A DNA stretch of 64,000 bases from Pikeienuella piscinae (GTDB taxonomy: Bacteria > Pseudomonadota > Alphaproteobacteria > Rhodobacterales > Rhodobacteraceae), in assembly GCF_011044155.1 (NCBI RefSeq), contig NZ_CP049056.1, positions 2,418,001-2,482,000 on the forward strand, given 5' to 3'. How positions within the stretch are numbered: the first letter of the stretch is position 1; every line of letters starts with the position of its first letter. Below, one piece after another: positions 16,900 through 26,283 of this stretch. A program made the position numbers and the translations under genes. The notes below the pieces were generated by a model. That model worked only from the letters and a program-made list of their open reading frames with translations. It made no database searches and was not told where the DNA came from.

Positions 16900-18255
16900 A
16901 TGGGCATCGAGATATCGATCGAGATACTGACGCTGCTGATGTTCGGCAGCCTGCTGGTGCTGCTGATGGCGGGAATGCCGCTGGCCTTCGTCACCGGCGG
17001 ACTGGCCTGCGTGTTTCTCTTTATCCTCGGGGACGCCAACACCCTGAACATCGTGCCGAGCCGCATCTTCCCCATGATGACCAATTACCAGCTCTCGGCG
17101 ATCCCGCTGTTCATATTCATGGCGGCGATGCTCGAGCGCGCGGGGCTCATCGGCGAAATGTTCGATGTGATCTACAAACTGCTCGGCTCCGTCAAAGGCG
17201 GGCTGGCCTCGGCGACGATCATCGCGTCGACCATCCTCGCGGCGATGGTCGGCGTGATCGGCGCGGCGGTCGTCACCATGGGCATCATCGCGCTGCCGGC
17301 CATGCTCGCGCGCCGGTACGATCCGAAGATCGCGATGGGCGCGATCATGGCCGGCGGCACGCTCGGCATCCTGATTCCGCCCTCGATCCTGGCGATCATC
17401 TACGCCGTCGTGGCCGAGCAATCCGTCGGCGAACTCTTCATCGGCGCGGTTCTGCCGGGCCTGCTCCTCTCAAGTCTGTATATCCTTTATGTGACCGTCC
17501 GCTCCTATCTCAACCCCGATCTCGGCCCGCCGATTCCGATCGAGGATCGGGTCGACAACATCGAGAAACTCCGCCTCATCGGAAGGATGGCGGCGCCCAT
17601 CATCCTGATTATCGTGGTTCTGGGCCTGATATTCAGCGGCGTGGCCACGCCGGTCGAGGCTGCGGGCATCGGAACGTTCGGCGCGTTCATCGTCGCCGCG
17701 ATTCACCGCAGGCTGGACTGGCCGACGGTGCGCGAAGCCTGCCTCACGACGCTCAAGGCCACTTCCATGGTGCTCTGGATCATGTTCGGCGCGACGATTT
17801 TCGTCGGCCTCTACGTGCTCGAGGGCGGTCAGGAGTTCGTCCAGGCGAGCCTCGCCGCCACCGGACTCGGCCCCTGGGGCATCCTGATCATCATGCAGAT
17901 CCTGCTGATCATCCTCGGGATGTTCCTCGACTGGGTCGGGATTCTTCTTCTCTGCGTGCCGATCTTCGTGCCGGTTATCAAGGCGCTTGGTGCGCAGGCG
18001 TTCGGGCTGGACGACCCGAACGATCTGGTGCTGTGGTTCGGGGTGCTCTACCTCGTGAACATGCAGATGAGCTTTCTTTCGCCGCCCTTCGGTTACGCGC
18101 TCTTCTATCTGCGCGGCGTTGCCCCCGCCCACATCCCGATGAGCGATATCTTCCGCTCGGCCCTGCCGTTTCTCGCCATCCAGTTCATCGGGCTGGCGCT
18201 CTGCATGGTTTTCCCGGAAATCATCACGTGGCTGCCACGGGCGGTCTATGGATGA
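16900..18255 (+). CDS. dctM: TRAP large permease (DctM)
   Basis: 451 residues, polytopic, starting MGIEISIEILTLLMFGSLLVLL at an ATG 5 bases after dctQ. Typical DctM features are GMPLAFVTGGLAC, the long run of membrane helices, ASTILAAMVGVIGAAVVTMGIIALP, a GTLGILIPPS motif and a C-terminal GMFLDWVGILLLCVPIF. It forms the ion-coupled translocation channel that receives substrate from DctP. The three genes dctP-dctQ-dctM are complete and in the usual order. ATG 16900 is preferred to a start further upstream inside dctQ because the hydrophobic N-terminus begins there. Confidence 0.94.
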   Translation: MGIEISIEILTLLMFGSLLVLLMAGMPLAFVTGGLACVFLFILGDANTLNIVPSRIFPMMTNYQLSAIPLFIFMAAMLERAGLIGEMFDVIYKLLGSVKGGLASATIIASTILAAMVGVIGAAVVTMGIIALPAMLARRYDPKIAMGAIMAGGTLGILIPPSILAIIYAVVAEQSVGELFIGAVLPGLLLSSLYILYVTVRSYLNPDLGPPIPIEDRVDNIEKLRLIGRMAAPIILIIVVLGLIFSGVATPVEAAGIGTFGAFIVAAIHRRLDWPTVREACLTTLKATSMVLWIMFGATIFVGLYVLEGGQEFVQASLAATGLGPWGILIIMQILLIILGMFLDWVGILLLCVPIFVPVIKALGAQAFGLDDPNDLVLWFGVLYLVNMQMSFLSPPFGYALFYLRGVAPAHIPMSDIFRSALPFLAIQFIGLALCMVFPEIITWLPRAVYG

Positions 18256-18342
18256 CCGGCCGAAGGCCGCCGGCGCGGCATAGGCGGATCGCGCGGCGCT
18301 TCACGCACTTGACGGGGCGGGAAGCGCAGGCGAATTACGCTC

Positions 18343-19317
18343 ATGTCCTTGCGCTACACGCTTCGTCAGCTTGAGTATTTCGCCGCCGTCAGCGACGAGG
18401 GGAGCATCGTTCGCGCCTCCGAGAAGATCAATGTCAGCTCTCCGTCCATCTCGGCCGCAGTCACGCAGCTGGAGCAGGAATTCGGCCTGAAGCTCTTCGT
18501 CCGGAAGCACGCGCACGGCCTGACGCCGACGCAAGCGGGGCGCCAGTTCCTGGTGCAGGCCAGACGCGTTCTGCACGAGGCCGTCGAGTTGAACCGGCTG
18601 GGGGACAATATTTCCGGAAACGTCCAGGGCCCTCTGAACGTCGGGTGCCTGTTGACCTTCGCGCAGTTGGTCGTTCCGAACCTGCGACGGCGGTTCGAGG
18701 AGAAATACCCACGGGTCGAGATCAGCCAGATCGAACTGGATCAGCACGCAATTTTCGAGGCGTTGCGCCGCGCCGAGATCGACGTCGCCCTGACCTATGA
18801 TCTGGGGATTCCGCGCGACATAACCTTCCTGCCCCTGGTCGAGCTGCCGCCTTTCGCGATGATGAGCGAGACGCATCCGCTGGCCCATCTACCCGTGGTG
18901 TCCGCCGCGGAGTTGCAGAAATATCCCATGCTGCTGCTGGACCTGCCGCATAGCGCCGAATACTTCCTGTCGTTCTTCGACCATCTCGGCGCGCGCCCCC
19001 GGATCGCCGAGCGGACGAGGGACATGGCCGTGCTTCGCAGCCTCGCAGCGAACGGCTTCGGCTATGCGATGGTCAACACGCGCCCCTTGAACGACGTGGC
19101 GCCGGACGGACGGCCTCTCAAGTTTCTGCCCATGAGCGGGCCAGTACGCTCGATGCAGCTGGGCATCGCGCTCATCGGCGACACCGAGAAGGTTCTGACG
19201 GTGAAAGCCTTCATCGAACATTGCCGGAACAGCATCCTGGAAACCGAAGCCTTCAGAGACCGGAAGCCGCGACAAGCTCGCCCCGTGACGACGCGGACCG
19301 ACGGTCAAGCCGATTGA
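18343..19317 (+). CDS. LysR-family transcriptional regulator
   Basis: 324 residues. The N-terminal winged helix-turn-helix is clear (LRYTLRQLEYFAAVSDEGSIVRASEKINVSS, then SISAAVTQLEQEFGLKLFVRK), followed by the hinge and a substrate-binding-like effector domain from about residue 90. It follows dctM by 87 bases on the same strand, so it most probably regulates the TRAP operon, and it is convergent with the acyl-CoA synthetase operon. The effector may be the TRAP substrate. The C-terminus is Arg/Lys-rich and slightly longer than usual. Confidence 0.9.
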   Translation: MSLRYTLRQLEYFAAVSDEGSIVRASEKINVSSPSISAAVTQLEQEFGLKLFVRKHAHGLTPTQAGRQFLVQARRVLHEAVELNRLGDNISGNVQGPLNVGCLLTFAQLVVPNLRRRFEEKYPRVEISQIELDQHAIFEALRRAEIDVALTYDLGIPRDITFLPLVELPPFAMMSETHPLAHLPVVSAAELQKYPMLLLDLPHSAEYFLSFFDHLGARPRIAERTRDMAVLRSLAANGFGYAMVNTRPLNDVAPDGRPLKFLPMSGPVRSMQLGIALIGDTEKVLTVKAFIEHCRNSILETEAFRDRKPRQARPVTTRTDGQAD

Positions 19318-19328
19318 AGAACCCGCCG

Positions 19329-19343
19329 CCGGCGTCGCGCCGG
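19329..19343. terminator. Short stem-loop in the convergent gap
   Basis: CCGGCG-tcg-CGCCGG lies in the 28-base gap between the LysR stop and the stop of the acyl-CoA synthetase operon on the other strand. Being symmetric, it could serve both strands; no T-tract is present on either side, so confidence is low. Confidence 0.35.
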
Positions 19344-19345
19344 TC

Positions 19346-21472
19346 TCACCGCAGGAGCGCCCTGGCGTCAAGCGCGCAGACGCCTTCACCCTGAAGCCTG
19401 ACGCCCAGCGGGTTCACATCGAGCTCGACCAGCCGATCGCCATGGCTCACGGCGATCTCGCTCAACGTGCTCAGCGCCGTCGCCGCCGCGTCGATATCAA
19501 GCGGAGCCCGGCCTCTGAACGCACCGAAAAGCGGCGCTATGCGCAGGGACAGGAGAAGATCGCGCGCTTTCGCGACGCCGATCGGCGCAACCGCGACGGC
19601 GACGTCGGAGAAGAGTTCCACGAGGACGCCCCCCGCGCCGCAGACGACGACAGGGCCGAAGAGCGGATCGCGCTTGATACCCAGGATCAGTTCGAGTTCG
19701 GGCTTCCACATCTCCTGGACCGAACAGCCCTTGAACGCGGATGGCGGGAGGTGCTCGCACACCGCCGTCTCGATCTCACCATATGCCGCGCGAACGGCGG
19801 CGGCGTCCGTCAGGTTCAGCTTGACGGCGCCGATATCGCTCTTGTGGACCAGCCCTTCGGCGACGGGTTTCAGAACCACAGGATACCCGATGTCGTCGGC
19901 GGCGGAAACGGCGGCGTCGGCGCTTGTCGCCTCATGCTGCCGCGTCACGCGGACGCCGTGATCTTCGAGCAGCGATTTCACGACAGGTTCCGAAAGCAGT
20001 TCACCGGGCCGCCCCTCCAGCGGCGCCACGGCCCGAGGGGCGCGCGGCTGCGGCGCGGCGGCGTCATCGGGCGCCTGTTCGCGCATCCGGAAATAGGCGT
20101 CCCGCGCCCCGAGCACGCGGATACAATCATCGACGCGGTCGAAATAGGCGCAGCCAAGCTCACGCAGTATCCGGCGCGGCCCGTCGGCGGCGCTGCCCGG
20201 CGTAACGAGAAAGATGAAGGGCTTGCCCGACGCCAGCGCCGTCCGCGCGATCAGTTCGGTCATCCGCTCGTAAAACGGAACCGTCGTCAGAATGATCCAG
20301 ACGAGCCCGGTGTCCGGATCCTCCGCCATGGCGCGATATGCGCGTTCCGCCCCTTCGAACGGGTCTGAAACCGTCCTCCCGCCGAGATCGATCGGATTGT
20401 TCGCCTGCGGCGGCAACAACACCTCGCGCAGGTTAGCGCGCGTCTCCTCCGACAGGATCGAAAGACGAAGCCCGGCTTCCGACGCCCTGTCGACGCCGAT
20501 GCCTGCGCCCCCGCCCGAGGCCGAATAGACCGCGACGCCGTCGCCGCGCCATGTCGGCCACCGCGCCAGGATGTCAGCCGTCTCGATCATCCCGTCAGGA
20601 TCGTCGAGCAGGACAATGCCATGATCGCGGCAGGCTGCTGAAAACACATCGTAGGAGCCGGCGAGGCTGGCGGTATGAGACTTCGCGGACTCGACGCCCG
20701 CCTCGGTCCTGCCGGTCTTCACGACCAGCATCGGTTTGCCGACCCGACGCGCTTCGTCGGCCAGCGCGAGAAAGCGCGCCGGGTCCCGCAGCCCCTCCAT
20801 ATAGATGCAGATCACCTTCGTCGCGTCATCATGGATCAGGTGCTCGACGAAATCGCTGATCTCCAGGTCAGCCTGATTGCCGAGAGATACGCAGGCGCTG
20901 AAGCCGATTTCCGCATCATCGGCGCGATTATACATCGACACCATCAACGCGCCGCTCTGCGAGATCAAACCGACCGACCCCGCCCTGAGATGGTCGGTTT
21001 CGAGCACCAGGGACGAGGTGAGCGCCATCTTGCTGTGCGGGCTGATCAGTCCCATGCAGTTCGGCCCGACGATCCGCATTCCGGTCCTGTGCGAAATCTC
21101 GATCAACTCCGCCTGGCGCGCCGCGCCTTCCTCGCCGGCTTCGGCGAAGCCGGTGGTCATGACGATGCAGGCGCCGACCCCAGCCTCGGCGCAATCGGCC
21201 AGCGCCGCGACAAGCATATGCGCGGGCAGAGCGAGAAGCGCGACATCGACCGGCCCCCCGGCCTTGGAGATATGCGGCGCGCAAGATACGCCGAAAACAG
21301 TGTCGCGCTTGGGGTTCACCGGAACGATGCGGCCTTCGTAGCCGTGCTTGACCAGATAGTGCATGACCCGGCCGCCGAACTTTCCGACATCTTCGCTGGC
21401 GCCGATGACGGCGACCGAGCGGGGATGGAGGATGCGCTCGGCGCCGAGCCGATGGGCGATTGCTTCAGACAA
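19346..21472 (-). CDS. Acyl-CoA synthetase (ADP-forming type), fused alpha-beta subunits
   Basis: 708 residues. The N-terminal half is a CoA-binding Rossmann domain (LHPRSVAVIGASEDVGKFGGRV) followed by two ligase-CoA domains carrying the phosphorylatable His context (AKSHTASLAGSYDVF). The C-terminal 230 residues or so form an ATP-grasp domain (IGYPVVLKPVAEGLVHKSDIGAVKL). This is the acetate/acyl-CoA ligase (ADP-forming) family, which interconverts acyl-CoA + ADP + Pi and acid + ATP + CoA through a phospho-His. It is the last gene of the operon, 12 bases after the acyl-CoA dehydrogenase. In this context it probably activates the imported carboxylate or recovers ATP from its CoA product; the acid is not identifiable. 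Confidence 0.88.
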   Translation of the reverse strand: MSEAIAHRLGAERILHPRSVAVIGASEDVGKFGGRVMHYLVKHGYEGRIVPVNPKRDTVFGVSCAPHISKAGGPVDVALLALPAHMLVAALADCAEAGVGACIVMTTGFAEAGEEGAARQAELIEISHRTGMRIVGPNCMGLISPHSKMALTSSLVLETDHLRAGSVGLISQSGALMVSMYNRADDAEIGFSACVSLGNQADLEISDFVEHLIHDDATKVICIYMEGLRDPARFLALADEARRVGKPMLVVKTGRTEAGVESAKSHTASLAGSYDVFSAACRDHGIVLLDDPDGMIETADILARWPTWRGDGVAVYSASGGGAGIGVDRASEAGLRLSILSEETRANLREVLLPPQANNPIDLGGRTVSDPFEGAERAYRAMAEDPDTGLVWIILTTVPFYERMTELIARTALASGKPFIFLVTPGSAADGPRRILRELGCAYFDRVDDCIRVLGARDAYFRMREQAPDDAAAPQPRAPRAVAPLEGRPGELLSEPVVKSLLEDHGVRVTRQHEATSADAAVSAADDIGYPVVLKPVAEGLVHKSDIGAVKLNLTDAAAVRAAYGEIETAVCEHLPPSAFKGCSVQEMWKPELELILGIKRDPLFGPVVVCGAGGVLVELFSDVAVAVAPIGVAKARDLLLSLRIAPLFGAFRGRAPLDIDAAATALSTLSEIAVSHGDRLVELDVNPLGVRLQGEGVCALDARALLR

Positions 21473-21484
21473 GATGTAGTCTCC

Positions 21485-22633
21485 TCAAACGAAGGCGGCG
21501 ACGCCGAATTCTTCGCGGCCGACGATCAGCCGCTGGATGTCCGAAGCGCCGTCGATCACCGTCAGCATCGTCGCGTCGCGCAAAAGACGTTCGACACCGG
21601 CGGCCTCCGACAGGCCATGCGCGCCCATGCAGGACATAGCGGCCATGCAGGCCGCGACAGCCGCCTCGGTCGCGAACACTTTCGCCATCGCCGCCTCGCG
21701 CGGGCAGCGCCGGCCGTCATCGAGAATGCGGAGCGCGGAGATCGAAAGCGCGCGCGACGCCTCGACCGCCGCGGCGGCGTCGGCGATCCTGGTCTGGACC
21801 GCCTGGAATTTTGCGAGCGGGCGGCCGAAAGCCGTGCGCTCCTTCGCGTATTCCTTCGCAAGGCGAATGGCCTCCGCCGCGAGGCCGGCCGCCTGCAGGC
21901 CGATCAGCGCGCGCGAGGCTTCGATGCCGCGATAGAACCCCTCAACGCCGTCGGTCCCGCCGGCGAGCAGATTGCCTTCGTCGAGCTGCAGATCGTCGAA
22001 GCCGATCTCGGCGAAAGAAACGTTCCGAATGCCGATGCAGGGAAGCTCCTCCGCCGTCCAGGGCGTGGCGTCGCGTTCGATGAAGAAGCGGCTCATGCCT
22101 TTCGGCTTGGTCTCCGGATCGGTGATCGCCAGCACAGTCATCGCATCGGCGACGCCGCCGAGCTTGATCCATTTCTTGCGGCCATTGAGGCGGTAACCGC
22201 CATCCGCCTTCACCGCGCTCGTCGTCATCGAACGAAGATCGGACCCGGCCTGCGGCTCGGTGATCGCGGCGGTGGCGACCATGTCGCCCGCGAGAAGCCG
22301 CGGCAGCCAGCGTTCACGCTGCGCCTCGTCGCCGAGAAAAAAGATGCTCCGCGGCGGCACGATTTCCCCAAGCATGACCGGTGATGAGCCGAGCGCCTCC
22401 AGCAGGAGCCCGTATTGGAGATAGGAGAGCCCGGCCCCGCCCGCTTCCTTCGGGATCGTGCTGCCGAGATAGCCCATCGGCGCGAACGCCTTGTAGAGGC
22501 CCCGCATCTCGGCGTTTGAGAGACGCTCCCCCTGCTTTTTCGCGTCGACGACCGGTTTCACATGCCGGGCGATGCGTTCGCGCGCCTCTTCGCGAAGCGC
22601 GCCGCTGGCGCTGTCGATGTCCTTCGTTTCCAT
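21485..22633 (-). CDS. Acyl-CoA dehydrogenase family flavoprotein
   Basis: 382 residues with the family layout: an N-terminal helical domain, the FAD-binding beta domain (TAAITEPQAGSDLRSMTT and KKWIKLGG) and the C-terminal helical bundle (ALIGLQAAGLAAEAIRLAKEY, RTAFGRPLAKFQAVQ). In the terminal motif, medium-chain enzymes have IYEGTSQIQR with the catalytic Glu; here it reads VIDGASDIQR, so Asp stands at the base position. Some clades place the base elsewhere, so activity is likely but the substrate class is not that of the medium-chain enzyme. It is spaced 13 bases after the crotonase-family gene and 12 before the acyl-CoA synthetase. Confidence 0.9.
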   Translation of the reverse strand: METKDIDSASGALREEARERIARHVKPVVDAKKQGERLSNAEMRGLYKAFAPMGYLGSTIPKEAGGAGLSYLQYGLLLEALGSSPVMLGEIVPPRSIFFLGDEAQRERWLPRLLAGDMVATAAITEPQAGSDLRSMTTSAVKADGGYRLNGRKKWIKLGGVADAMTVLAITDPETKPKGMSRFFIERDATPWTAEELPCIGIRNVSFAEIGFDDLQLDEGNLLAGGTDGVEGFYRGIEASRALIGLQAAGLAAEAIRLAKEYAKERTAFGRPLAKFQAVQTRIADAAAAVEASRALSISALRILDDGRRCPREAAMAKVFATEAAVAACMAAMSCMGAHGLSEAAGVERLLRDATMLTVIDGASDIQRLIVGREEFGVAAFV

Positions 22634-22646
22634 TTCGCCCGCGCCC

Positions 22647-23453
22647 CTATTCGCCGGTGAAGGTCGGGGTGCGCTTCTCCAGGAACGCGCTCATGCCTTC
22701 CTTCGCGTCCTTCGAGGCGAAGATGCGGCTCGCCCACGCCTCCTCCAGCAGGGCGGCGCGGTCCACGCCCTCGCGGCATTGCGCGCGGACGGCCTCCTTG
22801 ATCGCCTGGATCGGCAGCGGCGCGCCGGACGCGAGGCGTTTCGAAACGCGGTCGACCTCCGCCTCGAAATCCGCGTCGGGAACCACGCGGCTGACGATCC
22901 CGAGCTCCAGCGCGCGATCGGCGGAGATGTCCTCGCCAAGCAGCAGCAGATCCAGCGTCCGGTTTCGGCCCAGATAGTGAACGAGGCGCACCATGCCGAC
23001 GCTCCAGGACGGGATGATGCCGAGATAGACGTCGCCGGCGCGGAATTTCGCGGTGTCGGAAGCGATACGGATATCGCAGGGCCAGGCGATTCCGGTGCCG
23101 CCGCCGATGCACCAGCCGCGGATGGCGGCGATCACCGGCTTGGGATAGGTCTCGATCCGGTCGACAAGGGCGCGTCCGGCGTCGCGCAGCCCGCGCCCTT
23201 CGCCGGCGGGGCCTTTTTCATGGCCGATATCGGCCCCAGCGCAGAACGCGCGCTCGCCCGCGCCGCGCAACACGACCGCGCGCGTCTCGGCGCGGGCCTC
23301 GAGCTGATCGAACGCGGTCATCAGTTCTTCGACCAGCTCCGGCGTGGCCAGATTGAATGGCGGGCGGTTCAGCGTAACCGTGGTGACGCCTTCGTCATGG
23401 TCCACCTGTATCGTTTCAAACGTCATCTGTTCGCTTTCTGTGTTCGAGGTCAT
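22647..23453 (-). CDS. Enoyl-CoA hydratase/isomerase (crotonase) superfamily enzyme with altered catalytic positions
   Basis: 268 residues from an ATG that overlaps the upstream permease stop (ATGA); a second ATG at 23426 gives a 259-residue product and is also plausible. Crotonase motifs are clear: GAGERAFCAGADI (oxyanion hole and CoA pocket) and IAAIRGWCIGGGTGIAWPCDIRIA. The two catalytic Glu residues of classical enoyl-CoA hydratase fall, by alignment from memory, in GGGTGIA (Gly instead of Glu144) and RAGDVYLG (Asp instead of Glu164). So the reaction may not be simple hydration; isomerase, lyase or thioesterase variants of the superfamily are alternatives. Co-transcribed with the ABC transporter, acyl-CoA dehydrogenase and synthetase. 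Confidence 0.87.
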   Translation of the reverse strand: MTSNTESEQMTFETIQVDHDEGVTTVTLNRPPFNLATPELVEELMTAFDQLEARAETRAVVLRGAGERAFCAGADIGHEKGPAGEGRGLRDAGRALVDRIETYPKPVIAAIRGWCIGGGTGIAWPCDIRIASDTAKFRAGDVYLGIIPSWSVGMVRLVHYLGRNRTLDLLLLGEDISADRALELGIVSRVVPDADFEAEVDRVSKRLASGAPLPIQAIKEAVRAQCREGVDRAALLEEAWASRIFASKDAKEGMSAFLEKRTPTFTGE

Positions 23454-24226
23454 TTCACGAAGGATTTCAGTCCGCCGATCCGCTCCAGAATCAGGATAAG
23501 GACGAGCGACATGAGGATCAGCAGCGAGGAGACCGCGGCGACGGTCGGGTCCACCTGGTCGGAAAGATAGTTGTAAATCCGAAGCGGCAGGGTCTGATAG
23601 GATGGCCCGGTCATGAAGATCGTCACGGTGACTTCGTCGAAGGACATGATGAAGGCGAAGATGAACCCGGCGGCCACCCCCCGGAGCGAAAGCGGCAGCG
23701 TCACCCGCCAGAGCGCGCGAACCCGGCTCGCGCCGAGATTCATCGCCGCCCATTCCAGCTCCTTCGGCACATCGCGCAACGCCGCGTCGATCGCCCTGAT
23801 CGCGAAAGGCGTGATGACGACGACATGCGTCGCCACGAGGCTGAAGAAGGTGTTGTAGAGGCCGACGCCGTTCAGGAACTGCAACATCGCAATCCCGAGC
23901 ACCACCGCCGGGATCAGAAGCGGCGACATGAAATACGCGTCGAGCGCCCGTTTTCCGGAGAAGCTGAACCTCACCAGCGCGTAGGCGGCGAAGAAGCTGA
24001 GCGCGGTCGCGATGACCGACGAGATCAGCGCCAGCCGGACACTCAGGAAGAACGCGTTGGTGAAGCCGGGATGCTCAAATATCTGCCAGTACCAGCGAAG
24101 GCTGAACTCCTGCGTCGGCAGGATGAAGAATTCCGCCGGCGTGAAAGACATCCAGACGATCAGGATGAGCGGGGCCAGCATGAACGCAGCGATCAGCCAG
24201 GCGTAGATTCGCAGAAGGAAGCTCAT
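23450..24226 (-). CDS. ABC transporter permease, polyamine/quaternary-amine type (PotC/PotI-like)
   Basis: 258 residues, about six membrane helices, with the EAA loop (VPKELEWAAMNLGASRVRALWRVTLPLSLRGVAAG). Starts at the ATG overlapping the stop of the other permease (ATGA at 24223-24226). The closest family is the PotC/PotI type of spermidine/putrescine transporters, which also includes transporters for other cationic or amphiphilic small molecules. Forms the channel heterodimer with its upstream partner. Confidence 0.9.
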   Translation of the reverse strand: MSFLLRIYAWLIAAFMLAPLILIVWMSFTPAEFFILPTQEFSLRWYWQIFEHPGFTNAFFLSVRLALISSVIATALSFFAAYALVRFSFSGKRALDAYFMSPLLIPAVVLGIAMLQFLNGVGLYNTFFSLVATHVVVITPFAIRAIDAALRDVPKELEWAAMNLGASRVRALWRVTLPLSLRGVAAGFIFAFIMSFDEVTVTIFMTGPSYQTLPLRIYNYLSDQVDPTVAAVSSLLILMSLVLILILERIGGLKSFVK

Positions 24227-25143
24227 TCGAAGATCACCTTCCGTTTGCCCGAAGTGGTCGCGTAGTGGGAGAATTGGATAAGCGACATCGTCGTCACCAG
24301 GAGAAGCACCGCCATCGCCGCGCCGAACGGCCAGTTCAGGTCGACCAGGTTCACTTCGTAGGCGAGATAGGACATGACCCGCGCGCGTGAGCCGCCGAGC
24401 AGCGCCGGGGTCGCGAAAGCCGCCATGTTCATCGTGAAATTGATGATCATCCCGGCCAGCAACGCCGGCAGCGTCAGGGGGAAGACCACCTTGGTGAATA
24501 CGTCCGCCCAGTTCGAGCCAAGATTGCGCGCAGCCCAGATCAACGATCGGTCGAAGCTGGCCAGCCCCGCCCAGAGAGGCAGCAGAACGAACATGAAGTG
24601 ACCGTGGACAAGGCCGATCACGATCCCGGTTTCGTTGAACATCAGCATCAACGGCCGGTCGATCACGCCGATCGCCCGAAGGCTGGAGTTCACAACCCCG
24701 TTCGGGCCGAGGATCAGCGTCCAGCCGAAGGCCTTGACCGCCGTATTGACGAGCCAGGGCGCGACGAACAGCATCAGCCAGAACGCCTGCGCCCTGCCGG
24801 GACGGCCGGCGATATACCACGCGATCGGAAACGCTAACACCGCAGTGATCGCGGAAGTCATCAGGCTGACCCGGATCGTGCGCCCCAGCACGCCGAGATA
24901 GAAACTCTCGAAGAGCTTCTCGTAATTCTCCAGTGTCCAGACCGACCGGTCGATCCCGGAGAGGCTATAGGTGTGGAAACTGTTGACGATGCTCTGGAGC
25001 AGCGGCCAGACAAAGAAACCGAGCAGGACAAGCGCCAGCGGGGCGGTGAACAAGAGCGGAGTCCAGCGCAGGATCGCGCGCGCCTGTCGAACTGGCGGGT
25101 TCACGCCCTCGCCCTCAGCGCTGGAAGAACGTGTCATGCTCAT
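24223..25143 (-). CDS. ABC transporter permease, polyamine/quaternary-amine type (PotB/PotH-like)
   Basis: 306 residues from ATG 25143, or 304 from ATG 25137; either overlaps the ATPase gene end by over 20 bases. Hydrophobic core begins LRWTPLLFTAPLALVLLGFFVWPLL; the EAA-like loop reads DRSLIWAARNLGSNWADVFTKVVFPLTLPALLAGM. PotB/PotH-type permease, the partner of the next gene. A longer reading frame upstream exists but lies inside the ATPase gene and is unlikely. Confidence 0.9.
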   Translation of the reverse strand: MSMTRSSSAEGEGVNPPVRQARAILRWTPLLFTAPLALVLLGFFVWPLLQSIVNSFHTYSLSGIDRSVWTLENYEKLFESFYLGVLGRTIRVSLMTSAITAVLAFPIAWYIAGRPGRAQAFWLMLFVAPWLVNTAVKAFGWTLILGPNGVVNSSLRAIGVIDRPLMLMFNETGIVIGLVHGHFMFVLLPLWAGLASFDRSLIWAARNLGSNWADVFTKVVFPLTLPALLAGMIINFTMNMAAFATPALLGGSRARVMSYLAYEVNLVDLNWPFGAAMAVLLLVTTMSLIQFSHYATTSGKRKVIFE

Positions 25144-26179
25144 CCCATCCGACTGAGATCGGCGCCCCGGCGGCCGGCGGACGCCGCCCGACATTGGCGG
25201 CCTGCGCTGAAACCTCGGTTCCACCGACACGCAACCGATAAATGATCATGCTGCCGAGATAAGTCGCGGATTCCAGCGTCGCCTCCATCCGGTTCGGCAG
25301 CCCGTCAGCCTCCACATCAACGCGGACGCGTTCCGGGCGGATCATCAGCGTCGCGTCCTCGCCCTGCTTCGTCTCTCCGGCGACCGGCCGAAAGCTGATA
25401 CGCAGCCCGCCCTCGGTCTCCAACACCGCGCGGTCCGCCTCCAGATCGACGACGCGCCCTGAGAAACGGTTGATCTGGCCGGTGAATTCAGCCGTGAACA
25501 TGGTGCTCGGAGCGGAATAAATCTCCTCCGGCGTTCCGATCTGTTCGATCCGGCCGGCGCTCATCACCGCGATCCTGTCGGACATCGCGAAGGCTTCCTG
25601 AATGTCATGCGTCACAAGGATCGTCGTGATGCCGACGCTCTTCTGAATCTCGCGGACTTCGTGGCGCATCGTCTCGCGGAGTTTCGCGTCGAGATTGCTC
25701 AGGGGCTCGTCCAGCAGGAGAAGGTCCGGTTCGACCACGAGCGCGCGCGCCAGCGCCACGCGCTGCTGCTGCCCGCCGGAAAGCTGGCCCGGATACCTGC
25801 TTTCAAAGCCGGAGAGATGCACGAGTTCGATCGCTTCGCCGACGCGCCGCGCGATCTCCGCCGGCTTCTGACGGCGCATCTTCAGCCCGAACGAGACGTT
25901 CTCGAAAACGCTGAGATGGGGAAAGAGCGCATAATTCTGAAACACCAGCGCGGTGTTGCGCTCGCTCATCGCGCGGCCGCAAAGCGCGCGGTCATTGAGC
26001 ATGATCTCGCCGGAATCCGGCTCGTAGATTCCTGCGATGGAGCGTAGCAGCGTCGTCTTTCCGCATCCGGAAGGGCCGAGCAGAGAAAAGAACTCGCCAT
26101 CGCTGACATCGAGATTGATATTTTTCAGCGCTTCGACGCCGCCGAAAGTCTTGCTGAGGCTTCTGATTACGAGCGACAT
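25115..26179 (-). CDS. ABC transporter ATP-binding protein, PotA-like
   Basis: 354 residues starting [14 protein letters not shown] at ATG 26179, preceded by agggga. Walker [20 protein letters not shown]-loop [12 protein letters not shown], signature [15 protein letters not shown], Walker [13 protein letters not shown] and the switch His in LVTHD are all intact. The C-terminal 110 residues form a TOBE-type regulatory domain, normal for PotA-like ATPases. Energises the two permeases downstream. Confidence 0.93.
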   Translation of the reverse strand: MSLVIRSLSKTFGGVEALKNINLDVSDGEFFSLLGPSGCGKTTLLRSIAGIYEPDSGEIMLNDRALCGRAMSERNTALVFQNYALFPHLSVFENVSFGLKMRRQKPAEIARRVGEAIELVHLSGFESRYPGQLSGGQQQRVALARALVVEPDLLLLDEPLSNLDAKLRETMRHEVREIQKSVGITTILVTHDIQEAFAMSDRIAVMSAGRIEQIGTPEEIYSAPSTMFTAEFTGQINRFSGRVVDLEADRAVLETEGGLRISFRPVAGETKQGEDATLMIRPERVRVDVEADGLPNRMEATLESATYLGSMIIYRLRVGGTEVSAQAANVGRRPPAAGAPISVGWDEHDTFFQR

Positions 26180-26238
26180 GCAGCTCCCCTGATCGCATCT
26201 CCGCCGCGGGGGCTCGGCATGCGCATTTGAAATTCGGC

Positions 26239-26266
26239 GGGTCGCGCCACCAGGGCGGCGCGACCC
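26239..26266 (-). terminator. Intercistronic stem-loop between the PotD-like and PotA-like genes
   Basis: GGGTCGCGCC, an 8-base loop, then GGCGCGACCC: a perfect 10-bp stem in the 104-base gap after the binding-protein stop and before the ATPase start. No T-run follows, so partial attenuation or mRNA protection is more likely than full termination. Confidence 0.7.
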
Positions 26267-26283
26267 TTGGGTCGACCCTAAAC

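Noticed and set aside
24227-24820. Upstream extension of the PotC-like frame
   Set aside because: It overlaps the PotB-like gene entirely; the ATGA-coupled start at 24226 yields the normal length.
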